64,000 bases of DNA from Blasia pusilla (GCA_050084515.1 CM114271.1:37200001-37264000), one strand, 5' to 3'. Positions 24,792 to 37,829 are shown, numbered from the stretch's first letter. Notes: generated by a model from the letters alone, not told the origin. Translations and numbers: made by a program.

Positions 24792-26340
24792 ACTAGTTAC
24801 AGGCACTATAACAGTTCACATAAGCCAAAATTTGTAAGCATGAGAAACTTCTCAAAGAAACGGAGTTTCTTCATGTCAAACTGGTTCCTGCTGCAGGAAC
24901 CACTCTACGATCCTTAGGGTTGCCCTAAGTATAGATACAACTTCCCGAGGAAAGCGGGATGCCCAAACCCAGAACCTTGGAACCTGGCGTCAGACAGGCT
25001 AAGTCGGGCGTAGACAGGTCTGCAGGATTCCCGTAGAGTTGAAGTACGCGTCCGCTTTGCTGTTAGGAGTATGTTGGTATGTCCTGTGCGTCAGGTGCAA
25101 ATCCAGCTGCAGTAGTCGCTTACCGAGAGAGAGTTCCCTCATTCTTTCCTTAAATACCTACGATGTCGAAATCGAAGGGTCGGGAATTACATTAACAAGG
25201 CCGTCCGTCATCTAAGGGTCGCAAACTACGTAGGCGTCCTCGCCCTTCCTTCTCTGACGCCATTTTTCAGTGCAGCAGGCGCACCCGTGACTTGTTTGGG
25301 GAGCTTCCCTCTCGCGGTAATTCCATGTCACAGATCCGAATCTCGAAAATCGGGTCCGATAATCCTCTCGCGTTAGTTGCGCCGACATGCTAACAAATGA
25401 CTCGCTGCTGTTCTCGTTCCCGCAGTCCCACGGATCTTCGGGACTGGACGCGACACGCCGCTGTCATTTACACGGACGGACTCCGACGGAGGTTCCTCTC
25501 GCGATTCTTGGTCATTCGGGGATAGTAACGATTCGCTCCTGTTCCTTACCCCGCAACTCTTGAAGCTTGGGTGCGGTATAGTGAAGTGATGCAAGCACAC
25601 TACAGGTCTCGTGATAATTATGATACGGAGAAGAAAAATGTAGCCTGAGATTACTTGTGTTGACGCGGAGGTGTTTCCAACGTCAGCTCTTGTCGGGGTC
25701 AAGGCGAGATGATTGCGGACTACATAGGTTGTTTATGAACACCCTTTCCATGCTCCGATTGATTGCCACATGTCGTGACGGCCGAAAGTTTCACTTTCCC
25801 AGACGATCAGAGCGTTGCATAGGAGGGGCGCGTGCAGTTGTTTACAACTGTCACCTCGAGACTCCGACAGTCCTCGAGGTTCAGTCCTCGTTGATACATT
25901 AATACCTCTCGCACTGCTTGCCAAATTCCTGATTTTCAAAAGGGGCCGGTGGAAACACCGCATTAATTAGGTCTGTACTTGAAGATGAGGTCTTGCACGC
26001 CTACCATAAATTTCTCATCGCGCGGGCGGGCCATCACCGATTTTTAGTTAAATCTCAGTCGGGAGTGTTCGATGACGAGATTGGAGCGTGCGTACTCGCC
26101 ACCGTGCAGCACTCCGCACAGTAATTGATTCAGCTGCCTGCCGAATTTTGATCGGGCCAGTTAAGCTCGTCATTTTCACCGCCAAGCACGCTTGAGTTCA
26201 GCAATTTGTTCATTATTGCGCACTAGGGTCAAGCGCATTTCCTTTCAAGACAACAATTTAAAGCGTGGAGTTAGATCACAAACACTCTGGACTCGACACG
26301 GAATACATTCTGAGCGTCCAAGTCCCTGAGCCAGTCTCAA
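24792..26340. other. GC-richer stretch downstream of the GDSL gene
   Basis: This is CpG-containing sequence with overlapping open frames on both strands, for example 25373-25702 minus and 25657-25902 plus. The minus-strand frame has a Ser/Arg-rich tail and no domain I recognise. I cannot support a gene here, but the composition resembles the neighbouring gene rather than the repeats. Confidence 0.4.
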
Positions 26341-26362
26341 CTTGCGAAACTCTCTTTTGTTG

Positions 26363-26368
26363 TTTATT
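26363..26368 (-). terminator. Candidate poly(A) signal of the GDSL gene
   Basis: TTTATT on the plus strand is AATAAA on the minus strand, about 116 nt past the stop codon. Plant poly(A) signals are loose, so this is a plausible site and not proof. Confidence 0.5.
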
Positions 26369-26483
26369 ACGTTCGATCACAATTTGGTGACCTGATGAAT
26401 GAAAGGGTACTTTGGCACTTAAATCTTTAGATTGAGTACATGCTGTCTATGAGTACAGGTTTGACATCGATGTTGTGGGACCT

Positions 26484-28303
26484 TCAAAGAGCCATAAGTT
26501 GGCTCACATTGATGGGGGATATATCAGATGTAGGCCCGAATAAGATTCTGTTTGTGACTATGGAGTTGGCCTTATCGGTGGGATGGAAAGCATCCCAAAA
26601 GAGGTACTCGTCACGGTTCGAGCATACTTGGACCAGTTGCGAGCAGGGAAGGAGGCCGTTAAACCTCCCAACTCCACAGCACGCCGTATTGGACGTAGTG
26701 AAACCTGCGCGGGAGAAAGAAAGGGAGTTGTGAGACAGAGAGCTCCGAAACTTCCGACTTCGCGCGGAAAACAGTCAGTGATCGTAGGCGCTAAGGAAAC
26801 GTGAACAACCAAAAAAATCTGTACAAATCGTCTAACGTGGAAATTAAACAAGAGAGATCATCTATTGCAGATTACCATAATTGGCTTTATTCGCAATGAG
26901 ATCCGAAACTATGGCGAAAGAATTGGCCACCACGATCTTCACTCCTGGTAGTTCCTGGTTGAGGCTCTCCGTCATGGGCTGGAGCAATGAATTGAAACCG
27001 ATGGCCAGCTGATTCAAGCTGTCCACACACTCTCCATTCTGACTCGATTTTATAAGTTGGCTTGGAATGCAGCCGATGGGACCGATGTTGGAGATCGAGA
27101 TCTTCCTGGCGCCAAGTTTGTACAGATCCTGCGAGGCATGGCGAGCGAGATCAGCGGCAGCGACTCTCCACCCACACTGAACTTGAACGTCACTCATTCA
27201 CTGCGCTCGGAATCAGATGGAAGTTGAAGAGGGGTAAAATGCGACGACAATTTCGAGAGGTTGATCTAGGCTTGATATCGCATACTTACTTTAATCTGTT
27301 CGCGGAAGGTGTTCACCATCAGGACGGTGTAATCCCCCACACTGTATTGACTAGCTCGTGCGGATCCAGGGAGAAGGTAGTTGTTAATAAAATCGTTGCC
27401 TCCGATCGTGAAAGAGTGTACGGCTTTGGCGAATATCTCATTTGCAGCAGTTGCCCCCACGAGTGACGTGATTTGAACCTGAACTTTTTGGTAGGCAGCT
27501 ATCTGCTGAGGAATGGTCAAATGTTGAATCTGCACCAAAACAGGACATGCACACACGCGAATTATCGGACAAGGCTGAATACACGACGTTAGCCTTTGGC
27601 GCAAAGAACTTCGATTCACACACTATAGACACACGCACGCAATTGTCAAATGCGATACACATTCAGCCAATGGGCCCGATATCTCCGAGACGACTAAAAG
27701 ATCTTTTCCCAACAGAGAGAAAGTATTCTTAGAGAATTCTTCGTGGCATGTATCGGTGGACCTACAAATATTGCACCAGTGTCGTCCAAAATGCCAGAGC
27801 CGGCGGAAGCAAAGCTCGCGCCGCGGAGGAGATTATTTCCAGTTGCCGCAGGGTCGAGGTAGGCCAGAATTGGTTCCATTCCCATGTGTTCACCTGAGAA
27901 GGTACATAATCGCATCAAACAATAACGTGCAACAACTCGAGTATATGATAGGCAAGAAAATATTGACGAACGCTCCAACTCAAACCTGCCATCTACAATA
28001 AAGAGTGTTTGCCACTGGACGAAAATGTCCGAAATCTGATTTGGGTGTGAACTCACTAATGAAGTCGGACACGATCCGACCATTGGAGAACCGTCCTGTG
28101 GGCTGGCCATTGGACAGCTTCAGGTCTAGTCCGTTAGGCTTGAAGTTCGCCTTAGCGATCGAGCTCAGATAATTGTTGTTTCCTTGGTCTACCAGAGAGT
28201 CTCCGAAAACGAATTGAACAGAACTTGGTGATTGGCAATGTCCCAAATTCACGAACGCGAAGAAGATAAGACCAACCAAGGCTGATCTTTGAAACGTCTC
28301 CAT
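26484..28303 (-). CDS. GDSL esterase/lipase, five exons, 362 residues
   Basis: The minus-strand gene is joined from 28303-28057, 27893-27766, 27529-27290, 27128-26876 and 26704-26484. Every intron is GT-AG (163, 236, 161 and 171 nt), and reading phase is kept throughout. Residues 1-24 look like a signal peptide with a hydrophobic core, so secretion is likely. Family blocks: FVFGDSLVDQGNNN (Ser36 nucleophile), GASFASAGSGILDDTG, FTIGGNDFINNY (Gly169/Asn170), LYKLGARK with NIGPIGCIPS, a Cys-rich ACCGVGRFNGLLPC segment, and WDAFHPT (Asp327 and His330). Length is normal for plant GDSL enzymes. A GDSL enzyme hydrolyses ester bonds in lipids, cutin or acetylated sugars; the substrate here is unknown. 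An upstream in-frame ATG at 28309 would add two residues. An alternative acceptor for exon 4 (exon start 27176) also keeps frame but adds 16 residues at a conserved spot, so 27128 is preferred. Confidence 0.93.
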
Positions 28304-30739
28304 GGTCATTACTCTGGAACCACGAAGCTGTCTGCAGAAACGTGCAACAGAGTACGCTTGTAAAAAATTCGTCATATTTGGACAGTATCGCATCATGAGT
28401 CAACGAGCAGTCAAAGATTGGTCCACGCTTCCATTTTCACCCTACGCCGTCTTACTCATCTCAGAGTCCAAACTGTCTATGAAAGCTGGGCGGGCAGTCG
28501 CCACTTCGGACCGTCCAAAGAGGTGACAAACTGACAACCAAACCGAGAAAGCAATTATCCACTCATAAATGCGCTCTCTCAGCAGCATCGACGGAAGCCC
28601 CGCTAGGTGCTCCGACCTCAGTCATAGAAATGTGACGGTCGAACAAAAGCAAGATCAATCTGTGGACGCCCTCGACTCCATTTTCACGATCGCAGGGCGT
28701 ACTGTACGTGGAACTGACGTCGCTAGTCGGCTTCTTGCCGTCGAAACGTCAAGCAGTCGATAGGGAGGCGTCCATACAGAGCAGTCACAATCTCTCTCAA
28801 AGTGACGAAGTGCAGCTGACTGAATCTAACTCACAGAAGAGTGCAAAAGCGGAAAAACGACGAGACTGACCAGGGAAAAGGACCCATTTGCCATCATTTG
28901 GCTGACACTCAGCACGAAGAATTCACGATGACTTCAAGTAGTATGGAGATAGCTAACACTCTGCACGACGGGTTCCAGAGATGAACGTGGTACAAGCACA
29001 AATGGAAAGAGAGGGTATGAGAGAGCAGGCGTCAGCAGCATTCAGTTCAAACTCAAGGTTGAGTGGAGAGCGTCAACTAACCAATTGATTGACAACGGAA
29101 AGAGTTCCCGAGAGCTCTGATCCTGTGAGTTCGAGTCGAAATGAGTCACCGGTCGTAGCTTATGTGCTGCAGCTCTCACCTCGGAAGTGACTCGAGCTCC
29201 GGGATCTCCGGCCCTCTCCTCGGTGGCAATTTCTGAGATAGCGAAATTTACAGTGAGGGACGAAACGGAATCTTAATCTAATACAGCTGCCGTGAACGAT
29301 GCCAACAACTCCGGCTCCGTGTTTTAAAGTATTTCTGCTCTCATGGGGCCCTTATCGCAAAGAGTCCCTATATCCCGAAAGACCTTGGCTTTAGAGGAGT
29401 GGAACAGGTCGACGCTTCCTCCGGTTCATCGGATCGGACCGCACAACCTGAGAAACTCTGCCAGCTCGAAGGGTGTTAGATTAAATCACATTTTAGTCAG
29501 GGATCATCAGGCTTGCTAATCATAATACGTGCACCTGATGCTGGGGTCGCATGAGCAGGCGAGGTTAGTACCTCTCCATCCGTCAGAAATCCAAAAGGGA
29601 AAAAGAGAGGTTTAGAACAGGCCGCCGACGTGATTGGAAACAGGCCAGCCCCGAGAAGTTATGGAACCCCGGCAGCTGCAGTTATGATGCCCAGCACAGC
29701 TCTTAATTTCCGACCCCCGCACGGCCTGACTTGCCAACTGTCTCTGGGAATGGTAGGTGGGAATGGGGGAATGGTTGGTCACCATAGTTGGCAACATTTC
29801 ACCCTCATTGAGTTTTATTAATTTAGCATGAATCCTCCCTTCCGCCTCTTTTCTGTCACTAGGACGCGGACACAACACCGGATCATTTAACATGCTCCAT
29901 GTGCGCCGCTGCGTGGAGGCAAACGCTCCGTAGACACCTACGGCAACTCCCACTTCCATGCAACCCTGGTGCCCTACAAGAGGAACGAGGGTTGATTTAT
30001 ACATATACATAGATAGTAGATAGATGGATGGCTTGCTATACAGTGGTGGTCTCGAAGGTGATGGCAATGGTTTGAACTTCTAACTTTTGAAATCCGCGAA
30101 GACCGTGTAGATTCGCGCATTGCACCTCCTCCGATGACGGGAATTCGTGCAAGGTTTCAGGCCCTTGGCCTCTCTCCTTGCAAACGAAAAGCTTAATTCT
30201 GACATTGTATCGCACTAACACTGCCACGGTATACTCCTCCAGGTCAAGGGGTATGCGGGGAGAAACCCTCCAACTCTCTTCCCTCCACGGCGGGTTTCCA
30301 AATTCTGACCAACATAACTCCTTCCAATGAAGGCAACAATTATCACCGGTCTCGGATACCCCCGAAAACTTGCGAGAAGTCCATCATGATTCGTTTTCCT
30401 GATTCATGGAAGCCTGCAGCAGCACTGGGAAATTGACACGTTCCTAAACTTTAAAAGCGAAAGTGAGGATAGGTTCTAACACTTGCCGTTTCGATCTCTG
30501 CGCATTCAGGTACCGCCCTAGAAGCACCGTTTTATCGGTTCAATATCTCCCCGGCAGCTTCCCGAGCCGTGCGAGAGTTAAGCGCCTGCGCTAAACCCAG
30601 CATGGAGAATCCGGGAGTTCAGGGTTCCTGACCCGAAAGAAGGAGCGAGTCGCTGTTGTCCTTTATTCTGCCTTAATTCTCTCTCTCTTCGCTCCTCACG
30701 AGGCTCTTGAAGAAAAAAAAACTGCAGCCTCTGGACAAT
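28304..30739. other. GC-rich region upstream of the GDSL gene
   Basis: The promoter and 5' untranslated part of the GDSL gene should lie in the first part of this stretch. No clear TATA box was found. Farther out, minus-strand frames at 29612-30067 and 30036-30227 are open, but the second lacks an ATG and neither has a recognisable domain. The first contains GCMEVGVAVGVYGAFAST after a possible TAG acceptor at about 29972, so a spliced gene is conceivable but not shown. No repeat family of this window was seen here. Confidence 0.4.
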
Positions 30740-30796
30740 GCTCGCTTGCAGTCAGGCAGGCAGGCTGGCAGCCAGCCAGTGAGCCAGCCACGCAGT
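30740..30796. repeat. Short tandem tetranucleotide tract
   Basis: Runs of CAGG followed by imperfect CAGC/CCAG units (caggcaggcaggctgg, cagccagccagtgag, ccagccacg) just before a plus-strand open frame. Confidence 0.8.
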
Positions 30797-30804
30797 TAAA
30801 GCAG

Positions 30805-31056
30805 ATGCAAAAGCTTGACCAGACTCCAGTCACTCCGACTGTAGATAGCCTGCTATCGTCACCCAAACTTCCCAAAGCCGCACGCAGTGCAGTCCGTCTT
30901 GACGATCTTCATCGAAGCCAATCGACAACTCCCAAACATTCAAAAGCTGTCAGTGAAAGAATTTTAAATTGCGGGGATATTTTTCCGATTTTTACTCCGT
31001 TCCCAGCTCCTTCACCGAAGGCTGGAATTGGTCTCACTCCAACTCGGAGGGCATGA
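30805..31056 (+). CDS. Possible small protein, 83 residues, unrecognised
   Basis: An ATG-initiated frame of 83 codons in the GC-rich island. The product is rich in Ser, Pro and Lys (LLSSPKLPKAARSAVRLDD in the middle, then FPIFTPFPAPSPK near the end) and has no signal peptide, membrane segment or domain I recognise. It could be a small protein, the first exon of a larger gene or chance. No neighbour explains it. Confidence 0.2.
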   Translation: MQKLDQTPVTPTVDSLLSSPKLPKAARSAVRLDDLHRSQSTTPKHSKAVSERILNCGDIFPIFTPFPAPSPKAGIGLTPTRRA

Positions 31057-33439
31057 CCTTAATTCTTTTGCTCTGCTTGCGACAACTTCCCGTTCCTCTT
31101 ACATTATGTACTCCAAAATTTCTTTTTCATCATGATAGTCGGTAGGGTGTCATAGAGGCTCCGGTAAGTTTGCACGCTCTAACACCAAATGCACACTGCG
31201 CAGAGAAATCCAAGCATGTTATCTGCGACAAGCTGAACATCAAGTCGTACCTGAGCGCCCGAGGGAAATGTAACACAACGAAATTCTTTCCACGTTTTAC
31301 TGTCCCGACTAGGGGGGCCCTTTTTTCAGCTCTCCCATTAAAATGAGCTCACGAACTCAATGGAATGTTTTTGGTTGAATGCTTGCTTGGAGGTGCCAAC
31401 AGGCTCCCGAGCAACTGGGAAGCAGAGGTGTTCTTCCATTCCATAGATCGAGGATATCGACGGGCATAGCACTGCCCTAAACCCCGACTTTAGCTGGCAC
31501 TGCACGGTTATGTTCTTTTGTGGACAAAGCTCAGGTCATGCGGACCGTCCTGCAGATAGATCTTTCAGTTCCTTTTGAGTCTTGACCCTCGAGAATGGGA
31601 TGGATTCTGTCCTGCTCGAGCGGTCGCGTACTGGTGTCCACCTATGAATGAGGAAAGAAATCAGAATCTCCAGAATACCCTCAAGAGACATACAGATATA
31701 CTGCTACGATTTTTGTCATGTACACGCAGCTATCGAACTCGGAGACAAATCAAATCTGGAGAGTCGCCTATACTTTCCAAGTTTTGTCCTATGCGTGTTT
31801 TTTTTGTCTTGAATTCCAAGATGGAAAGTAATAGGCTTTTGGCTAAGTCGTGGAGGATATCGCAAGATGTGTCGTTCCATTCCAAAATTCCAATCAATAG
31901 AAGTCCACAACCTCATTTTCATATTATCTTGCTCGTTGTTAAAAAGACGCTCCTTTGTTTACCGTGGCCGATTACGATAGATTTAGGAGTCGGTTACTTG
32001 TTGTTCTTATTAATATTTCACCCGTCTCTTATGATGAGTAACCTTTTATTGTTGTTGTCGATGCACACTTCTTTCTCTTCCCAATATTTAGATGCCCTAC
32101 TCCGTTCTAATTTCGGATAATCATTTCCCTATATCTCTTTCTTACTTCCTTGTCTTCCAAGTTTCTTATATCTCTTTCTTACTTCTTTCTCTTCCAAGTT
32201 TCTTGCACATAACAATAAAAATAATATTATTGGTTGAGAGTGGCAAATGTGAAGAGGAGGCCCTACAAATGTGATTTTCATTCTCTTAAAAATTTTGAAA
32301 AATGATCGCTTGGATGGACTCGTGCGTTACATATATTTTTCAAGAACAAATAATACAAGACACCTAAAATCCCAAACTCATGAATCCGTCCCCGATCAGG
32401 CAAGTAAAACTCTCTTTCACAAAATTCAAACCTTTGCGGTGCGTTTAAAACCTTTGGAGTTTGTTTAGGGTGTTTAGGGAAATGACAAAAAGACACACGA
32501 CGTCTTGTTATCATTTCTCCATTTGTGATTTATGTGCGGTGAACTAGGATAGTATATGTGACGGGAAAGGACTATGAAGGGGAGGGAAATTTTAACTCAT
32601 TTGTAAAATAAATAAAAACTTTGAGAAAATAAAACCTAATACGCAAGCTAATGACGATGGGTTGCGGTCACTTAGTGTGGTGGAGGCATGTAAATCAAAG
32701 CCTCCAATTTAATGTGGGCACATTTGTCTAACTGCTCCTAAACATACTAACAACGACAAAGTAGTAGGAATTATTATAATTTTACGAAATTTGTTTCGTC
32801 CTCTTGGCATATACTAACAAAGTAACAATAGAGCAGTTACTCTATATCCTTTCATCCGCTGGCCTTTTCAGCTCTATTCGTGACGTCAATGCCCTTTGGT
32901 GGCTCTCTTTTTACCTCAATTCAATGCACCTCCAAAAGCATCTTATAAATGCGCAATGAACCCTACAAAGTCCTCATGAACACCAGTTACCTCCTTGTCT
33001 ATGCAAGCGCCATACCACTCGTAAAGAACGCAAGGGAATCGGTGGGTCAAATCCATTATTCAATCTCGTTATCTCCTCCAATTGAATGAAACGTTAACTC
33101 GAATAGTTGTACTCACCTCGAGATCTCGTTGTCCAAACCAAAAGAGTGGTACAGACAGCGTAAGCCTTGTCCCTTTTACACCTGTTCTCGATAAAAAGAT
33201 GCACCCACTACCATAGAACAATTCGAAACCCATACACGATCCAAAAAGAAAAGCGTCACAACACCAACTAACCTACGTCATTTAGAGCCTACACGATATC
33301 TTTATGAAGTAGGAAAGAGGAGCATGGGATTTTATATGCAAATTCATATTTCCTAAAGAAAGTTCAAAATTAAATGACGCAGGATGTTCATGTTTAGCAA
33401 AAGGTAGGAGGGGCCTACCTTGTACTAGTTCATACTAGT
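31057..33439. other. Transition from gene island to AT-rich repeats, no supported gene
   Basis: The long frame at 31575-32120 lacks an ATG at its start and has no motif. Positions 32128-32205 contain a direct repeat of the phrase TATCTCTTTCTTACTTC. Sequence at 32800-33330 is moderately complex but unassigned. Confidence 0.45.
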
Positions 33440-34300
33440 TGGTCGGAAAATGTTATAAGTATTAGTTAATAATTTCATTCTTTTACTAATTTTCAGACCC
33501 CCTTGAGGTGACAAAAGTAATTTTAGGAAGGTTTAATGACAGATTTCGAGGATGAAATTATTAAGGAAATTAATTATAATTTCAATAATTCTCAACTCCC
33601 CTAAATAATTTCATCCCCATAAAATTTTTAAAAATATGTACCATTCCCCTTCCACTCCTAAAAATTACATCCATTGAAATATTTAAATTAAATTAATAAA
33701 AAATCATTTTTTCACTGAAATTTATTTTCTTTCCCCAAAATATTCTATTTGGATTAACATGATAAATTATAAAATGAAACTTATAAAATAATTTTGCTTT
33801 TTGTTTCAACATTCAAATCTAATTTTTACTTTCTTGAATCTTAAAGGAGTAATAAAATTCCAATTTTCTAAGTAATACCACTCCTTAATTAAAATTTAAA
33901 TAATACCCCACTCCCCTAAATAATTTTACCCTTCCACAAAATTTAAAAAAGACTTAGTCCCCCTTTTACTCCTCCCATCCAAAAAATCATGAGTGAATAA
34001 TTATTCTGAATTAATAAAATAGTTTTCCTCTTTCATAAAAAAACATTTTTTCTTCCCATCAAATATGAATTGAGGGACAAAATTGCAAACTTTTTGCTAT
34101 TTTCCTTGTTAACCCACTATTTTCATATTTTACAAGCAGGGATTATAAAGTTGCTCATTATAATATAGATAAATTAAAATTTAATTAAAATTTAATCTTA
34201 ATAAATAAAATTAATTTCTTTTTCCATTAAAATTCATTTTTCCTTCAGATTAAATGTGAATTAAAAAAAATAACAAGCATGTTGCTATTTTATCTTATTT
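33440..34300 (-). repeat. AT-rich dispersed repeat family, copy 3
   Basis: Reverse-complement relative of 3300-4080, recognised by repeated blocks like CTCCCCTAAATAATTTCA, AAAATTTTTAAAAA and CTTAAAGGAGTAATAAAATT, and TCACATTTAATTC-like phrases. Several blocks occur two or three times, so this is a compound or internally duplicated copy. Confidence 0.5.
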
Positions 34301-35262
34301 TCCCATTTATTTTTCCTAACTTCCTCTTTTTCAACATGAATATCATTAAATAAGTAGATAACATTTGATTTTCTACAAAAAATATGGAAATATTCATGGA
34401 TTTTGGCAAAATCCTAAACACTCAACCCTAATATGACCACGTTTCACTATACAAACCACACACATGACACATGGTCCATGCACTAGTACAACGCAGGTAC
34501 ATCATGGATTTATTTGAAAAGTAACAAAATACATTGAGGCTAATAGAGCCTCGTCCCAAAAGGTACTCATATTAGTACAAGAACAATTGAAAGTGAATTA
34601 GAGAAAAAGGAACACTTTAAGCAAGTAGATGTGTTAGATATGCGTTGAAATGGAGGCCTCCTAATCTTATCATTGCATATAAGTCTCCAATATTTTAGGA
34701 GAGGAAACTATATTATTTATTTATTTATCTATGTATCTATATTTATGATTATAACTCAACATATTCTAGGCTCATTTTTTTTAATTACGGAGAGGGAGTG
34801 CTTTCTCTACATATTTCTCATGGTATAGTTTTTAGTCTCATGGATCACTATGGGAAGATCCCAATCGGACACAACCAACATATTTGAAGCTCATCTTTAG
34901 ATATTTGAGTTCCGTCGGAACAATTTATTATAGTGACGATATAACATCGTGTGTAATAAGTAGAGTTGAGAGTGGATTTGGCATAATCTTTATGTAGATT
35001 TGTAATACCTTAATAAGCGTTGAATACAATTTTTTTAGTTGTTTAATACACAATTTTTTTCCCAAGAAGATCACTCTTCTCTCGTGAAATGGAGATTTAT
35101 CAAGAAACTAGTTCATTCACTTAATCCTTCTTCCAATCCAAAATCAATTCACTCCTCTTTCCTCATAATTCTTCCAAAATAGAATACTCAACTCCTTGAT
35201 TAAACGTCTTCTTGAGTGGAATAGAATAGTATTCTCAAATTTTGGAATCCTGATCAGTACTC
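34301..35262. other. AT-rich stretch, no supported gene
   Basis: Nothing recognisable. Stops are frequent in all frames. Confidence 0.5.
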
Positions 35263-35786
35263 ATGGACAAGTCTATCCTTAAGATGAAGGTGGATGGAAA
35301 AAATTGGACATGGATTGCAAAAGGTAGGGCCCACACTTGTAGTTTATGGTGGAAGGCAAGGAAAGGGTATGGTGGAGATAGAAGGAGGAAGGAACGAGAA
35401 AGTATGGATCACAAAGGCAAGTGGAGGAGAGGGGGGGAAGATGAGAAAGAAGGGGGAGATGGGGCCCATAGAGATAAATTCTTCTATAGGACGGACGTAA
35501 GTCCACAGACATTGACATCTTTGCATACAGAGGCTTGGAAGGACTTATCCATATGGGGCCGTTCCTTTGCCTCCTTTCTCATTCTCCCCTACTTGCCTTT
35601 GAGTTCCATACTATCCTATTTCTTCCTCCCTCCACCTCCACTCCCTCCCCACTTATTGCGTAAGTCACCCTTTCCCAACCTTCCATCATGAACTATAAGT
35701 GTGGATCCCATCTCTTCTAATCCATGTCTATAATTTTTTGCCTATGTCCGTACTAGGAATAAACTTGTCTATTTTTGTGCAACCAT
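35263..35786. mobile_element. Inverted pair of hAT-type MITE units
   Basis: The left half (about 35263-35515) is a family unit in reverse orientation, and the right half (about 35535-35786) is a unit in forward orientation ending TTTTTGTGCAACCAT. The two CT-rich cores face each other as GA-rich and CT-rich strands, so the element can fold into a long imperfect hairpin. The left end begins at ATGGACAAGTCTATCC and lacks the outer GGTTGCAC, so it may be truncated. The 142-codon open frame across it is a by-product of the purine-rich core. Confidence 0.65.
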
Positions 35787-37781
35787 GGTTGTATTAGACA
35801 ATTAGTTGCAACCTGCTACATTAGCAATCCTACATGGATTTTTTGGTGTGGTTGACGTGGATTATTTGATGTGATATATGACGAATAATGATTTGACTAA
35901 ACCATGTCAACTATGATGTGGTATATGACTTGGAAAATAATGTTAAGCGTGTGAATTATTACCAATGAATATAATATTGTCTAAGTTACATACTATTTGT
36001 ATCGTCACAAAGTTTAGTATTGATTTAGTCTCAAATTTGAATGTGTGATGATGTAACGATATTGCATGGCAACTTTGTTGTTTTAAATATTTCACATAGT
36101 TGCATTATATGACACGTAGATCATCCTTGGAAACACACTTACGAAGTGATGTTATTATTAGTTGTTTTTATAACTAGTTGTAGTGACAATAAGAGTGGGT
36201 TTAGTTGTTTGAATTCTAGTTTGATACTAGTTTTATTTCAATTGTAGCAATAATTGTAGTTCTCTAAAATACTAAAAGAGAGTTTTTTAATGTGGCATTA
36301 TCTCCTTCAAGTTCATTTTCTATAGTTATCTTGCACTCTTAAAAACATTGCATTTTTAGAGTTCTGCAAGATGTAATTATCCCTTCCTCAAATAATTTGA
36401 AGACACTATCTTACCTCCCAAGTGTGAAATCAGATTGTGAAAATCCACAAAGTAAAAATGGAATATTCATCATACAATTCGGCTTATTTATCACCAAAAT
36501 CCAAAATTGAGAGAAAAAACTATAAGCAAATATTCAAGAGAAATAGTAGAAAAATACAAACAACTTTTTTGCTAACAATTTCCATATAGTCTTGGAATCT
36601 ATACATAATAAATGTTAAAAATAAGAATACTTCTCATAACAAACCTAAATGAAATTCATTGTAGAGAATGTTCACAAAATGTCAACTCCATCCAAATGGT
36701 AATAACAATCTAGATCAAAAATATGTACATAGAGTGTAAGACATATTGGCAATAATACAGCCACTGATTGTTGACATAACAAAAAATATTGAAAGTAAAA
36801 ACCAGACTTCAAAATTATCTCTCTATATTGTCATATGCTACTCCCGACTACAAGATTATGGTAAAGTAGGAAGAATTTTCTCTACAATTCTCTCAACCGA
36901 AAGAACAAAGGTATTTAGAGCATGTTTCAAGTTTGTTTGTGGTGGATCGTCGAGAAGGTTTGGATATGGTAAATTTTTCTCCTTTGTCATTCACAATCAA
37001 AATTTCCATCTTTATAAGTCCTAAAGGGATCAACTTACCATGGAATTTTTCTCGACCATAAATCCTTGATATCTTTCCTAATCCCAAATGAAACCAATAT
37101 TTTTGTTGACCATAGAAGAAGACCTAGTCGCCTACGATCAATTGTACAATAAAAAAAACACTGAAAACAATTGAAAAATTTAACAAAAATCAACCATCCA
37201 CATATCTATCAACTTTAAAAGCTTCTCACCTTCTTGAAGCTCCATCCATTCACGGGAATGTTGCATGAGTATTTTAAAATCAAAAGATCCATAGAGTTGT
37301 ACAAAGCAAAGTCGCATGAACCTCTCATAAATTTTCATACGTATCGAAGAAAATATAAATAACAAGAAGAATAACAAGCATTTTAATAATCATATCTCAT
37401 TTGTGAAACGGAGCTTAAGTTTCCATATGTCACCTCCACTTCACTAGCTCCATAGATAGCCCGCCTAAGATACTCCACAATAATAGCTCCCAAAATAATG
37501 ATGCTAGATATTCCAAAATATGAAGGGTGACTTTGCGGGTGACCCCAAGCATTAGCCATGCTAATAGTGCTCCTCTATCCTCCCTCCACATAACAATGTC
37601 TACAAATGGCACATACACGTGGCCATCTTCTAAGCGGAATAGCCAATTCCTAGTCTACCTTTGTCGCCTATTTGGGGTCCTATAACGCTCAAGAATAAGT
37701 AGTGACATAATTGAAGACTCGCTTGATTTTTCTCCTTCCTATTTTGAATGGACAAAGGATTTCGTTTTACTTCCAATTTAG
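35787..37781. other. AT-rich stretch with unassigned minus-strand coding traces
   Basis: Minus-strand frames at 36893-37087, 37180-37377 and 37430-37618 look protein-like (for example LEDGHVYVPFVDIVMWRED just upstream of and into the last) and lie in order, as if exons or fragments of one decayed gene. I cannot name the family. Confidence 0.4.
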
Positions 37782-37829
37782 CTTGAGGGGAATCCATTTG
37801 ATGTTTACATCAAATGGATTCCCCTCAAG
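37782..37829. repeat. Perfect 23-bp inverted repeat, 2-nt centre
   Basis: The arms at 37782-37804 and 37807-37829 are fully complementary around TT. It lies within the minus-strand coding trace and interrupts it, so it postdates the coding sequence. Confidence 0.95.

Noticed and set aside
27062-27466. 134-codon plus-strand open frame
   Set aside because: It lies antisense to GDSL exons 3 and 4, which show conserved family blocks and correct splicing. The plus frame is a shadow.
31575-32120. 181-codon plus-strand open frame
   Set aside because: No ATG at its start, no domain, and the tail is a hydrophobic, T-rich artefact of the AT-rich transition.
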